From positions 1 to 36,593 of IMG/VR virus record IMGVR_UViG_3300003894_000012: a stretch of 36,593 nucleotides of DNA. One strand, written 5' to 3'. This document shows, one piece after another, positions 28,086 through 36,593 of the stretch; position 1 is the stretch's first letter, and each line of letters begins with the position of its first letter. Source of the stretch: a virus. The translations under genes and the position numbers were made by a program. The notes beneath the pieces were generated by a model, which had not been told where the DNA came from, did not search any database, and saw nothing but the letters and a program-made list of their open reading frames with translations.

Positions 28086-30129
28086 TCTAGAGATCTCCGC
28101 ATCAAGCTCAACGATAGCTCCCGATGTTTCATCTAATTCAAAGGGCTTAATCAGAGAGTTTCAAAATAATATTGGTCTTTCATACAGGAAGTGGAAAAAG
28201 CGATACAGAGAGATAGAGCACAGCCGCAGATATGCACTAGGAAGAACAACCTGGCGCTCTCAGACAGTTACACCTGGGCAGGCAAGCCAAGAAGCTGGCA
28301 GGATCATTAAGGGAAACATCATCCATGCAACGCTTCAAAATATCTTACCTCTCATTTACGCTAAGAACCCAGAGATTCAGGTAAAACCAAATGAACACGT
28401 AGATCCTTCTGGATACGAATACAGAACCGCCGATCTATTTGCTAACACTCTTCAAATAGTTCTCAATAGCTGCCTTCATAAGGCTGAACTAAAAAGGGTA
28501 TCAAAGCAGATACTAAGATCTTGTATGGTAAGCAAAATTGGTATTGTCAAGGTTACATACCAGAGAGATTACATAAAAGATCCCTTAGTAAGTAGACAAC
28601 TTGATGATGCTCAAGATACTTTAGCATCTTTAGTAGATACTATCAGAAAAGAAGATACTGTTGACGAACAGGACAAAGACGCTTTAGTTCAAGAGCAAAA
28701 CATGATTGTTGAGAGTTTGCAGGCAAACGTAAACGTCATGCGAAGGGAAGGGTTAAACCTTGGTTACGTTCGGCCTGAAGATTTCAGGATGGATACTTCT
28801 CTTGATTCTTTAGCAGACTATAAGCAAGCTCGCTGGATGGCTAATAGAACGTGGATGACGCCAAAAGAGGTTATGGCTAGATTCCAACTTTCTAAAGAAG
28901 AGATAGAAAAGTTCACTACTTATCGCAGGAATCAAAACGGTATTCCTCAGCGTTTGACAAAAGATTCTAATGTTGGAGAAGGTGAGGATGTTTCGGTTGC
29001 GTTGGCAATCTGGGAATATTGGGACAAAATAACCCAAACCGTATACACTTGGGCAGAGGGCGGAGACTCTTACGTTAAAACACCGTTCCACCCTAACAAG
29101 ATGGGCGATTGCTGGTTCCCGTTTTTTATATTGGGACTTAACTGGGTAGATGGAGAAGAGTGGCCTATATCTGATGTAGATCTTCTTGAGAATCTTCAAG
29201 ATGAATATATGACGATTAGGACTCAAGCCTCTAAGCATAGGGATCTTTCTGCACCGTTTTATGTTGCAGATTCTAGTAGAATTAACTACGAAGATATTGA
29301 GACGTTCTCTAATGCTACAATCGGAGATATAGCCCTGATTAACGCTTCTGGAGCCGGAGTTAATACCGTATTCCAGCCTGCTACAGTGCCACCGTTTAAC
29401 CCTATGATTTATGATACATCTGCTATTAGGCAGGATATCGAGTGGATCAGCGGGCTGGGTGATGCAGCTAGAGGATCTGTTGCTAAATCTAAAACGGCTA
29501 CAGAAGCTAACATCCTACAGGAAGGTTTATCAACAAGGGTAGGAGAGAAAATTGATCTTTTAGAAGAGTGGTTAAAGGATGTCGCTACGTTTTCCGCAGA
29601 AATATTGTTGCAGGAAATGTCTCCTGAGATGGTATTACAGGAAGCTGGTCAGAACGCTTTTTGGCCTCAAGTTGATAAGCAAACGCTTTACGATCGCACG
29701 TATATTGAAATCAAGGCTGGCAGCACAGAGATGCCAGACAAGAACACAGAGCAGATGCGTTGGATAGAATTGATGCCTATAATCATGCAGAACATCGATG
29801 CTATACAATCTATGCGCATGTCAGGAATTCCTGATGAATTTAACCCGTTTATAAACCTTGTAAAGGAGACTTTCAAGAGGTTCGATGAGAGAATAGACGT
29901 GGCTAAGTTTATTCCGCCTATTCCACAGGATGTTATGGAATATGCTATGCAGAATCAGCAGATTCAAGCGGCTATGGGTGTTGGTGGTAATATGTATGGT
30001 GGTCAACCGGCTCAAAGGCCGGGGGGTAGGGCGAATCCTGAGTTTGTCAGACAGGAAAACGCTCCGGCAAACAGGGTTAATCAGCGATCAAGGAATCAAT
30101 ATCGTAACCCAGAAGATATGAACAGCTAA
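28078..30129 (+). CDS. Portal protein
   Basis: 683 residues. IDed from position directly after terminase and from portal-like features: N-terminal helical part (WKKRYREIEHSRRYALGRTTWRSQTV), GNIIHATLQNILPLIYAKNPEIQVKP, the wing region with RPEDFRMDTSLDSLADYKQARWMANRTW, then ENLQDEYMTIRTQASKHRDLSAPFYV, and KTATEANILQEGLSTRVGEKIDLLEEWL of the stem/crown helices. C-terminal tail is Gln/Asn/Gly-rich. It forms the dodecameric ring through which DNA enters and leaves, and it docks the terminase and the adaptor at 32871. Length is near P22 portal (725) and larger than T7 (536). Confidence 0.9.
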   Translation: MADLEISASSSTIAPDVSSNSKGLIREFQNNIGLSYRKWKKRYREIEHSRRYALGRTTWRSQTVTPGQASQEAGRIIKGNIIHATLQNILPLIYAKNPEIQVKPNEHVDPSGYEYRTADLFANTLQIVLNSCLHKAELKRVSKQILRSCMVSKIGIVKVTYQRDYIKDPLVSRQLDDAQDTLASLVDTIRKEDTVDEQDKDALVQEQNMIVESLQANVNVMRREGLNLGYVRPEDFRMDTSLDSLADYKQARWMANRTWMTPKEVMARFQLSKEEIEKFTTYRRNQNGIPQRLTKDSNVGEGEDVSVALAIWEYWDKITQTVYTWAEGGDSYVKTPFHPNKMGDCWFPFFILGLNWVDGEEWPISDVDLLENLQDEYMTIRTQASKHRDLSAPFYVADSSRINYEDIETFSNATIGDIALINASGAGVNTVFQPATVPPFNPMIYDTSAIRQDIEWISGLGDAARGSVAKSKTATEANILQEGLSTRVGEKIDLLEEWLKDVATFSAEILLQEMSPEMVLQEAGQNAFWPQVDKQTLYDRTYIEIKAGSTEMPDKNTEQMRWIELMPIIMQNIDAIQSMRMSGIPDEFNPFINLVKETFKRFDERIDVAKFIPPIPQDVMEYAMQNQQIQAAMGVGGNMYGGQPAQRPGGRANPEFVRQENAPANRVNQRSRNQYRNPEDMNS

Positions 30130-30139
30130 GGGAGAAAAC

Positions 30140-31240
30140 ATGGCTCAACCTGAACTAAGCAACGAGGAACTATTCGATTCAACCAAAGATGTGCTTTCTA
30201 AAGCTTTTGACGAGATGCAGGAAGACAACTCTACGGAGGAAGACGAATTAGACTTAAACACTCCAACCTTTGATGAAGCTCAGGAAGAGCAGAAAGCTGA
30301 AGAAGAGCCTAAAGCAGAGGTACAAGAAGAGCCTGAAAAGGAGGAGGAGAAAACTCCCGAGCCAGAAGTAGAGGCTAAAGCCGAAGAGAAGCCGGAAGAG
30401 ACTGCAGAGGTAGAGCTTAGCGATGAAGAGATTCTAAATAATCTCAAGCCGAAAGCTCAGGAAAGGTTTAAAGATCTAGTTTCTAGGTCTAAAGAGCTGG
30501 AAGATAGAATATCACAGCTAGAGCCTTCTGAGGCCGTAGCTTCTCACGTTCTAAATTCTGGAACCCAGCCAGACCAGCTTAATTTCGCTTTAGACGTGTT
30601 TAAGGGTCTTAATTCGGGAGATTGGGAACAGGCTAGAGCCGCATTAAGCAAAATAGACGAGTTCTCGAACATTATAGCCGAAAGATTAGGAGTTTCTGAC
30701 CAGAGTCAAAACGATAAATCTTCTTACGGAGATTTTGACGATTTGTCGCAGGCCGTAGAAAACTTAGAAATGTCCGAAGATTGGGCCAATAAATTAGCCC
30801 AACAAAGGGTTCAGCAGAATTCTATAAACCAGTCTAAACAAGAGTTTGAGAGGCAGAGCCAAGAAAGTTATCAGCAGCAGCAAGCTTTTTCGCAAAACCA
30901 GGAAAAAGCGTATAATGAAATCAAAGCTTGGGAAGAGAGCATAAAAACATCAGATGCTGACTTTGAGTCAAAACGTGATATAATGTTGGACATTGGCGAA
31001 AAGATAGCAAATTCGGGAGTTGATCCCAGCAGTTGGCTACCTCTTCTCAAAAACGAATATGAAGTTCTAACTAGAGGAATGTCGCTTGCCTCTAAAAACA
31101 GAGCTTCTGCTAGTAAAAATTCTGGGCCCCTAGCACCCAGTAGTTCAAGTAGCGGCAACGTGGATGGTGGTGAATTAAAGCAGGCAGAAGTAACGCCTGA
31201 GTTTTTGCAGTACCATCTTGATCAACTACATAACAGGTAA
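30140..31240 (+). CDS. Scaffolding protein
   Basis: 366 residues. The first 100 are extremely acidic (long runs of Glu/Lys: KAEEEPKAEVQEEPEKEEE), followed by helical and Gln-rich coiled-coil-like parts (QQRVQQNSINQSKQEFERQSQESYQQQQAF) and a Ser/Gly linker with a short C-terminal helix (TPEFLQYHLDQLHNR), the usual coat-binding end. It sits between portal and major capsid protein, the scaffold position of T7- and P22-type phages. It directs capsid assembly and is lost before or at DNA entry. No protease motif is seen, so proteolysis of the scaffold is not implied. Confidence 0.85.
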   Translation: MAQPELSNEELFDSTKDVLSKAFDEMQEDNSTEEDELDLNTPTFDEAQEEQKAEEEPKAEVQEEPEKEEEKTPEPEVEAKAEEKPEETAEVELSDEEILNNLKPKAQERFKDLVSRSKELEDRISQLEPSEAVASHVLNSGTQPDQLNFALDVFKGLNSGDWEQARAALSKIDEFSNIIAERLGVSDQSQNDKSSYGDFDDLSQAVENLEMSEDWANKLAQQRVQQNSINQSKQEFERQSQESYQQQQAFSQNQEKAYNEIKAWEESIKTSDADFESKRDIMLDIGEKIANSGVDPSSWLPLLKNEYEVLTRGMSLASKNRASASKNSGPLAPSSSSSGNVDGGELKQAEVTPEFLQYHLDQLHNR

Positions 31241-31344
31241 AAGGGCGTAAAAGCTGAGCACCGCCCACTCAGTAGCACAAGACAATGCATTCGTGCGGCA
31301 AACCTGTTTCGGTACTACTAACAACCTTTTGAGGAATATCAAAA
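31241..31344 (+). promoter_or_regulatory. Leader of the major capsid gene
   Basis: 104 nt without a gene. CTGAG-(9)-CTCAG (31254-31272) and GCAC-(14)-GTGC can form hairpins, then GAGGAA lies 9 nt before the ATG. It is unusually long for this packed genome, suggesting mRNA stabilisation or translation enhancement for the most abundant late protein. No promoter was recognised. Confidence 0.4.
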
Positions 31345-32529
31345 ATGGCTACGAATACAGCCCTAAACAGTAGTGATATTACCCAACTGGGTTATGTAGC
31401 TCTTCAGAACTATCTGAAAAACAAACCTATCGATCAGGTAGCTCAGGAACGTCCTCTGCTTAAAGCCCTGACTTCTAAAAAGAAGCCTTGGGGCGGTGGT
31501 AAAGAGAACATTGTTGAGCAGATCCGAACGGGCTATGACAGCAACTTCCAGTGGTTTGGTGAACATGCAACTACCAAAAACACTACGGATACTGTCACCT
31601 ATAACACGCGCGATACGGTACGCCAAGCGTACTGGCCGTGGTGTTCGGCGCACGATGGTTTCTATTTCACTGAAGACTTCTTGCTCGGTAACGGTATCAT
31701 CGTTACGGATTCTGCACCGCGGAATTCTTCTTCTGCTGGTCTCGTCCAGCTCACCAATATCTTCAACGAAGGCATGGAAACTCTGCGCCTTGGGTTTGAA
31801 GAGATTCTCGATCTTTCGCTTCACCTTGACGGAACTATCGATCCCGGCGGTTCTGGTTCGAGCTCGAGTGGTCGTATTATCAACGGTCTTGACTTCATTG
31901 TCAACATCAAAGATACTTCGAGCACTGTCGGCGGTATTACTAAAACCGCTCACACTGGCTCCAACTACTGGAACAACCATTGGAACGACGGTTCTGGCCT
32001 GAACGACACCGGCGCTACCGGCACGGGTGTTGCTCAAGCGGATCTTATCGATGAAATGACGAAAATGTGGCGTGAATGTCAGAAAAATGGCGGCAGCCCT
32101 GATCTGATCATCGCTGGTTCTACCTTCATCGATCACTTCCGTGCAGCCTCTGAATCCGCGGTGTCGCGCTATGCTGTTCAGCCGACCCAGCAGGCTCAGA
32201 TGCCATGGCACATGGATCCGTCTGTTGAAGTCAAGAACGGTGGAACTTTCACCGGCCTTTACTTCCAGGGTGTTCCGATCCTTTGGGATCCGACGTTCGA
32301 TGGTGGATGCACAACGAAAGATAGCTCAGCTACTTATGACTGGAAACGTCGCTGCTACTTCATCAATACCAATCACATGGCCCTCCGTCCTATCGAAGGC
32401 AATGATATGGTTGCGAGAAAGCCGCCGCGGCAGTACAACAAGTATGAGTACTACTGGGGTATGACCTGGCGTGGTTCTTTGACGGCTAACCGTCTGAACT
32501 GCCATGGCCTTATCTGGAGTGTGGCTTAA
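31345..32529 (+). CDS. Major capsid protein (HK97 fold)
   Basis: 394 residues. Features: N-terminal helix LGYVALQNYLKNKPIDQVAQERPLLKAL, E-loop-like Trp/Gly-rich part (SKKKPWGGGKENIVEQIRTGYDSNFQWFGEH), a long spine helix (LTNIFNEGMETLRLGFEEILDLSLHLDG), the P-domain and a C-terminus rich in aromatic residues (YNKYEYYWGMTWRGSLTANRLNCHGLIWSVA), which suits phage coat proteins. Gene order scaffold, coat, adaptor is conclusive. Codon use is markedly GC-richer than neighbours and it is flanked by a structured leader and a terminator, as expected for the most strongly expressed gene. Confidence 0.9.
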   Translation: MATNTALNSSDITQLGYVALQNYLKNKPIDQVAQERPLLKALTSKKKPWGGGKENIVEQIRTGYDSNFQWFGEHATTKNTTDTVTYNTRDTVRQAYWPWCSAHDGFYFTEDFLLGNGIIVTDSAPRNSSSAGLVQLTNIFNEGMETLRLGFEEILDLSLHLDGTIDPGGSGSSSSGRIINGLDFIVNIKDTSSTVGGITKTAHTGSNYWNNHWNDGSGLNDTGATGTGVAQADLIDEMTKMWRECQKNGGSPDLIIAGSTFIDHFRAASESAVSRYAVQPTQQAQMPWHMDPSVEVKNGGTFTGLYFQGVPILWDPTFDGGCTTKDSSATYDWKRRCYFINTNHMALRPIEGNDMVARKPPRQYNKYEYYWGMTWRGSLTANRLNCHGLIWSVA

Positions 32530-32537
32530 ACCTTAAC

Positions 32538-32577
32538 GGGAAGGGGGAGCCTGGTCGCTCCCCCGACCCTCTTTTTT
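32538..32577 (+). terminator. Intrinsic terminator after the major capsid gene
   Basis: GGGGGAGC-CTGGTC-GCTCCCCC (32543-32564; 8 bp) extended by GGG/CCC across a small internal loop, then TCTTTTTT (to 32577). Rightward. It should lower expression of the tail genes relative to the capsid gene. Confidence 0.88.
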
Positions 32578-32590
32578 ATAGGGAGAAAAC

Positions 32591-32926
32591 ATGTACCAAG
32601 TTCCTAGAATTTTGATCGAAATTGATAACGATCAGTTTACTAAACCTTCTAAGAAAATACCTTCTCACGAACTTCCGTTTTATCTAGAGAGGTATGGTCC
32701 CAATATCAACATCAAAGAAAAGCTTAACGATACATACGATATCGATAGCTTAGAGGAAGAGTGGACAAGACTCTGCACCCAGTGGGGTGAAGGAGCCACG
32801 CTTTCAGTATTTGGTAGACCCCCAGAAGGTTTGACTAGCAAACTTGACGAAATAGTGGCAAAAGAAAGGAATGTCAAGAACACTTCTAAGTCTACGAACA
32901 GAGCTAGCGCAACGGCTGGGGTTTAG
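32591..32926 (+). CDS. Small protein between capsid and adaptor
   Basis: 111 residues: YQVPRILIEIDNDQFTKPSKKIPSHELPFYLERYGPNINIKEKL, then acidic helix SLEEEWTRLCTQWGEGATLSVFGRPPEGLTSKLDEIVAKE and a polar tail. GGGAG lies 6 nt before the ATG. Not recognised. Position suggests a head-completion or small tail-related role. It overlaps the adaptor gene by 56 nt, an unusually long overlap in this rightward block. Confidence 0.55.
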   Translation: MYQVPRILIEIDNDQFTKPSKKIPSHELPFYLERYGPNINIKEKLNDTYDIDSLEEEWTRLCTQWGEGATLSVFGRPPEGLTSKLDEIVAKERNVKNTSKSTNRASATAGV

Positions 32927-33662
32927 TGCTTCTGGAACTGCGGCTATAGCGCAGACAGATATATTAAACTCTGCTCTTAGAAGCGCTCAAGACCAGCTAT
33001 TTTACGAGTTTGGTGATCTACTCACCAAGAAGGTAAATGACACTACACCAGGTACCACTACCGCTGGTACCGCTTACTATTCTTTTCCATCTGACTGTGA
33101 TCCATATAAGCCTTTAACCGTATCTATCCAGAGGCAAGGAACTGGTAGATTCTATGAACTACAAATCGGTATTGGGGTTCATAGGCATAACGATCTACCC
33201 GTTCTTAATCAAATGGATCCCGTTAGATGGGATGTTATTGATGATTCTGGAACTGCTAAGATAGAAGTTTGGCCAGTTCCTAACGATAGTACATCTAAAT
33301 TCCGGCTAGAATATAACGCCGGCATGAGCGCGTTCTCCGCTGACTCAGATACAGCAACGGTAAATCCTCAGCTTATTTTGTTGCATGCTCTTGCAACGAT
33401 GAAAGCTCACTACCGTCAACCAGATTTTGAAATATACGCTAACCAGCTATCTCAGCTGCTAGGTAGAATTAAATCAATCGGTCTCGTGGGAGGCGGATCA
33501 TTTCGCAGGTACCATAAACGTACTGCAAACTTTTATCTTGATCCTGGTAATGATCTGCAAATATCCACGCAATCTCAGTACGAGATAGCATCAATCATAG
33601 CTAAAACCTACGTATCCACAGTGGATGCTGGTTCTGGCTCAGACTACATCGTAACGAGCTAA
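32871..33662 (+). CDS. Head-tail adaptor / tail tubular protein A-like
   Basis: 263 residues. Opening (LLSLRTELAQRLGFSASGTAAIAQTDILNSALRSAQDQLFYEFGDLL) has the 'lr.ela.rLG', 'iN.al..aq..l' pattern of podovirus adaptor (T7 gp11-like) proteins, followed by a beta-rich part (YYSFPSDCDPYKPLTVSIQ; AKIEVWPVPNDSTSKFRLEY) and a helix bundle (LILLHALATMKAHYRQPDFEIYANQLSQLLGRIKS). It should form the dodecameric ring between portal and tail nozzle. GAAAGG lies 4 nt before the ATG. Best supported by gene order and N-terminal pattern. Confidence 0.75.
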   Translation: MSRTLLSLRTELAQRLGFSASGTAAIAQTDILNSALRSAQDQLFYEFGDLLTKKVNDTTPGTTTAGTAYYSFPSDCDPYKPLTVSIQRQGTGRFYELQIGIGVHRHNDLPVLNQMDPVRWDVIDDSGTAKIEVWPVPNDSTSKFRLEYNAGMSAFSADSDTATVNPQLILLHALATMKAHYRQPDFEIYANQLSQLLGRIKSIGLVGGGSFRRYHKRTANFYLDPGNDLQISTQSQYEIASIIAKTYVSTVDAGSGSDYIVTS

Positions 33663-33663
33663 T

Positions 33664-35253
33664 ATGTCTACCATAACAGTACCAACGATGACCCCCAGGA
33701 GTGGTACCACTGGGGGATTAGATGATGTTAACGATTTCCTTCATGTTGCTAACTCTTCTTCAGATAATAGACTTACTCCTGGGCAATTAACCAACTATGT
33801 GCTTGGCGGAACATTAGGAGGTGCTAATATAACCGCTGTAGCAGATACAGCTGCCTATACAGTAACTCTTAACCTGGATACAACCATCACAGGGTTGTCC
33901 TCTGTCACGTCTACAGCTTTTATTGGTGATCTTACTGGTAACGCATCTACAGCAACCGCTTTAGAAACGGCTAGAAACATAGCCGGACAAAGCTTCGACG
34001 GAACCGCTAATATCGATATAGCTGTAGGAGATCTTTCCAACGTATCTTCTACTTCTCCCAGCACGGGTGAAGTACTTGGCTGGTCAGGAAGCGAGTGGGC
34101 ACCTACGACGGGTGGCGCAGGTAGCGTAACAAGTGTTGCGATTGCTGGAACCGATGGTATAGACGTAGACAGTGGGTCTCCTATAACAAGCTCTGGAACA
34201 ATTACACTAGGATTGTCTAGTATTCCTAATAGTTCGCTAGCGAATAGCTCCGTTACAGTTGCCGGTCAAACTGTTGCTCTAGGAGCTTCTGCAACGGTAG
34301 GCATAACAGATCTTTCTGATGTTTACTCCTCGATGAGTCCGTCAGACGGTCAAGCTTTGGTATATGACACCACCAACGGTTGGCAAGCAGAAACATTGTC
34401 TGGCGATATCGCTGGAGTAACAGCAGGTACTAACCTCAACGGCGGTGGAACTAGTGGCACAGTTACTATAAACCTAGACACTACGCTAACAGGATTAACC
34501 TCGGTAACGTCATCTAGTTTCGTAGGAGCTTTGACGGGTAATGCTTCAACAGCGACAGCGTTAGAAACCGCAAGGAATATCGCCGGCTCAAGCTTTGATG
34601 GTACTGGTGATATAACCATACCGATTACCCAGCTTTCTGATGTTTATGCATCTATGTCTCCATCAGATGGAGATGTCCTTACTTACGATACTACCAACGG
34701 TTGGCAGTCTGAAACACCTACAGTTGGTGATATCACTGAAGTAGCTGCTGGAACAGGTTTAAGCGGCGGCGGAACATCAGGAGCTGTAACTTTAAGCTTG
34801 TCGACGCCTGTCTCTGTAGCGCATGGCGGCACTGGCCAGACAACTTATACTAACGGCCAGCTTCTGATTGGAAATACAACCGGCAATACTTTATCTAAAT
34901 CCACACTTACCGCTGGAACTAACGTTACCATAACAAACGGTACAGGCACCATAGAGATAGCTGCTACAGATACTGACACCACTTACACTGCTGGTGACGG
35001 CTTAGATTTAACTGGCACAGAGTTTAGCGCAGATCTTAAAGCTAACGGAGGCCTAGTTATAGAATCTACAGAATTAGCGATAGATCTAGGAGCTTCGTCA
35101 ATAACTGGTAACCTTGGGGTTAATAATTTAAATAGCGGAACAAGCGCTTCTTCTTCAACTTTCTGGAGAGGAGACGGCACTTGGGCAGCTGTTCCATCAT
35201 CAGGCGATCCCGCTGGAACCGCCGTAGCAATGGCCATAGCATTAGGAGGCTAA
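33664..35253 (+). CDS. Tail fibre-type repeat protein
   Basis: 529 residues of Thr/Ser/Gly-rich beta sequence. Repeated motifs: TGLSSVTSTAFIGDLTGNASTATALETARNIAGQSFDG and again TGLTSVTSSSFVGALTGNASTATALETARNIAGSSFDG, 200 residues apart; LSDVY-SMSPSDG-vL-YDTTNGWQ occurs twice; then VAHGGTGQTTYTNGQLLIGNTTGNTLSKSTL and GTSASSSTFWRGDGTWA. 'ATALETARNIAG..FDG' and 'GGTGqTTY' are classical tail-fibre repeat units. The C-terminus is short, with no receptor-binding head or chaperone domain, so this may be a fibre shaft or a proximal fibre that needs the following gene products. Confidence 0.8.
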   Translation: MSTITVPTMTPRSGTTGGLDDVNDFLHVANSSSDNRLTPGQLTNYVLGGTLGGANITAVADTAAYTVTLNLDTTITGLSSVTSTAFIGDLTGNASTATALETARNIAGQSFDGTANIDIAVGDLSNVSSTSPSTGEVLGWSGSEWAPTTGGAGSVTSVAIAGTDGIDVDSGSPITSSGTITLGLSSIPNSSLANSSVTVAGQTVALGASATVGITDLSDVYSSMSPSDGQALVYDTTNGWQAETLSGDIAGVTAGTNLNGGGTSGTVTINLDTTLTGLTSVTSSSFVGALTGNASTATALETARNIAGSSFDGTGDITIPITQLSDVYASMSPSDGDVLTYDTTNGWQSETPTVGDITEVAAGTGLSGGGTSGAVTLSLSTPVSVAHGGTGQTTYTNGQLLIGNTTGNTLSKSTLTAGTNVTITNGTGTIEIAATDTDTTYTAGDGLDLTGTEFSADLKANGGLVIESTELAIDLGASSITGNLGVNNLNSGTSASSSTFWRGDGTWAAVPSSGDPAGTAVAMAIALGG

Positions 35254-35254
35254 A

Positions 35255-35578
35255 ATGGCAAACACCTTTAAAAACCAGGGTGCGGCGTTAACTGCTGCAG
35301 GCGGTATTGTTTACACCGCTCCAGCTGCAACTCAATCTGTTATTCACTCGTGTTACATAAGTAACGTAGACGGAGTTAACTCTGCTGATGTTACCATCAA
35401 AGCCAGAGCAACCTCTGGTGATACTTATTACCACGTAGCTAAGACAGTTCCGGTGCCCGCTGATTCTACTCTAGTTCTAGACAAACCTATTGATCTAGAG
35501 GCAACTGGGGATATTCACATGACAGCTAGTGTCGATAGCGACCTAGAGGCAGTATTGGGGATTCTGGAGATTACCTAA
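35255..35578 (+). CDS. Small structural protein
   Basis: 107 residues, beta-rich: AALTAAGGIVYTAPAATQSVIHSCYISNVDGVNSADVTIKARATSGDTYYHVAKTVPVPADSTLVLDKPIDLEATGDIHM. The pattern 'vyt.p.g....v....isN.....a.vtl', 'pv.a.s.l.l...i.l..gD.i....' is common to small virion proteins next to phage fibre genes. AGGAGGC precedes its ATG, overlapping the fibre stop. Stop overlaps the next start as TAATG. Confidence 0.65.
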   Translation: MANTFKNQGAALTAAGGIVYTAPAATQSVIHSCYISNVDGVNSADVTIKARATSGDTYYHVAKTVPVPADSTLVLDKPIDLEATGDIHMTASVDSDLEAVLGILEIT

Positions 35579-36593
35579 TGTCATATATTGGCGCCAAGGA
35601 ACTAAAAGCTTCTGACATCCGTAGGTTTGATGTTACTGGCTCTACTAGTGCTACCCACACGCTTACTTGGTCGGCTCCTACAGAGCAAAGTCTCATAGTA
35701 ACGATCAACGGCGTTAAACAGCACGAAGATGCCTATAGCGTAAGCGGCGCAACGCTTACCCTGACTTCGGCCCTTGTCTCAACCGACAAACTCGAAGTCA
35801 TCGGGATCAACGACATCGGCACGACGATAACTCCAGCCGAAGGTTCAGTCACTAACGACCACGTCAGTACGTCAGCGGCAATTGCTCAGAGCAAACTATC
35901 TTTAGACATAACTAACTCTGACATAAACGCATCAGCGGCCATAGCAACCTCAAAGATCAGCGGCCTTGCCGCATCAGCCACGACTGACACAACCGATGCC
36001 TCAAACATTTCAAGCGGAACGTTGCCTGTTGATCGTGTTCCTTATGTAAGAGGTAGAAACCTCATCATCAACGGCGCTATGCAAGTGTCGCAAAGAGGGA
36101 CAAGCACAACCGCAATAAATGAATATTTGATTGACAGGTGGAGAAGTTATGGCGGTCCGATGACTCACACCTTTTCTCAGGTCGATGATATTGCAACATA
36201 TCCTGTAACAAGGTATGCGCTAAAAGTGCAACGCACTGCTGGAGATACCAATACCAGTGAGTTTGGCATTGCCACAGGATTGGAGAGTATTGATTCTTAC
36301 CCATTAACAGGTGAAACAGTTACGCTAACTTTTAAGGCACGTTGCGGCGCAAATTTTTCACCAACATCTAGCGTTTTGAAAAGCAGAATTGTGGGGGGAT
36401 CAGGAACAGACGCATCCCCTGTGGCTTTTTCAGAGGTTAGCAATGTCGTGCAAAGCAATACTTTGACAACTTCTGTTCAGACATTTACGCAAACAGCGGC
36501 TATTTCATCATCTGCAAGACAGGTTGCAGTTAGGTTTGACATTACCCCAACCGGAACTGCGGGAGCAGACGATTGGTTTGAAGTTACTGAAGT
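35578..36593 (+). CDS. Tail fibre/appendage protein, 3' end beyond the window
   Basis: At least 338 residues, open to the end of the window, so not complete. Starts at ATG 35578, overlapping the previous stop. N-terminus MSYIGAKELKASDIRRFDVTGSTSATHTLTWSAPTEQSLIVTINGVKQ... resembles the T7-type fibre-attachment beginning; a linker with repeated ASAAIAxSKIS-like units follows (SNISSGTLPVDRVP). Then GRNLIINGAMQVSQRGTSTTAINEYLIDRWRSYGG, a widespread opening of phage fibre carbohydrate-binding/jelly-roll domains, and a galactose-binding-like beta domain. Probably the host-recognition fibre. Confidence 0.8.
   Translation, partial: MSYIGAKELKASDIRRFDVTGSTSATHTLTWSAPTEQSLIVTINGVKQHEDAYSVSGATLTLTSALVSTDKLEVIGINDIGTTITPAEGSVTNDHVSTSAAIAQSKLSLDITNSDINASAAIATSKISGLAASATTDTTDASNISSGTLPVDRVPYVRGRNLIINGAMQVSQRGTSTTAINEYLIDRWRSYGGPMTHTFSQVDDIATYPVTRYALKVQRTAGDTNTSEFGIATGLESIDSYPLTGETVTLTFKARCGANFSPTSSVLKSRIVGGSGTDASPVAFSEVSNVVQSNTLTTSVQTFTQTAAISSSARQVAVRFDITPTGTAGADDWFEVTE

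Noticed and set aside
31363-32211. 282-residue open frame antisense to the major capsid gene, and a 168-residue frame (31496-32002) on the same strand
   Set aside because: Both are explained by the codon bias of the capsid gene; no ribosome binding site or protein-like pattern.

Overview
The window reads as most of the genome of a tailed, podovirus-like bacteriophage of a Gram-negative bacterium. A marine or aquatic gammaproteobacterial host is a guess from the gene repertoire and from a tmRNA-like RNA. Base composition is moderately AT-rich, genes are tightly packed with many ATGA/TAATG overlaps, and there are no housekeeping genes. The right end cuts through a tail-fibre-type gene and the left end starts in a late/lysis-like cassette, so the two ends probably lie near each other on the complete genome.

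Layout. (1) 15-10150, rightward: a small membrane peptide, a lipoprotein with a C-terminal membrane segment (spanin-like), a tail nozzle/stabilisation-type protein, two probable internal virion proteins and a 2154-residue giant virion protein. (2) 10188-23470, leftward: nucleotide, replication and small early genes. These are a class II (B12) ribonucleotide reductase, a SAM methyltransferase, an SSB-like protein, a RecB/Cas4-like nuclease, a Holliday-resolvase-like nuclease, a DnaB-type helicase, a winged-helix replication initiator, dUTPase, a T4 gp42-like dCMP hydroxymethylase and about 15 small proteins. Three strong terminators and several promoters divide this block. (3) 23471-24104: a divergent control region of about 630 bp. 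(4) 24105 to the end, rightward: small proteins, terminase large subunit, portal, scaffold, major capsid protein, adaptor and tail-fibre-like proteins.

The control region is the most interesting part. It holds an iteron plus AT-rich origin-like element. A diverged copy of that element lies inside the replication initiator gene (16741-16860), the arrangement known from lambda O/ori. Downstream is an extended -10 promoter, a leader hairpin, and an 82-nt RNA (23988-24069) that looks like a tmRNA tRNA-like domain without the mRNA-like domain: G3-U70 acceptor stem, TTCGAC motif, T arm and encoded CCA. Two near-identical 22-bp palindromic repeats bracket this cassette.

No DNA polymerase, RNA polymerase or integrase is visible. 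The phage probably relies on the host replisome, recruited by the initiator and helicase, while the RNR, dUTPase and dCMP-hydroxymethylase-like enzyme remodel the dNTP pool and may lead to modified cytosine in phage DNA.
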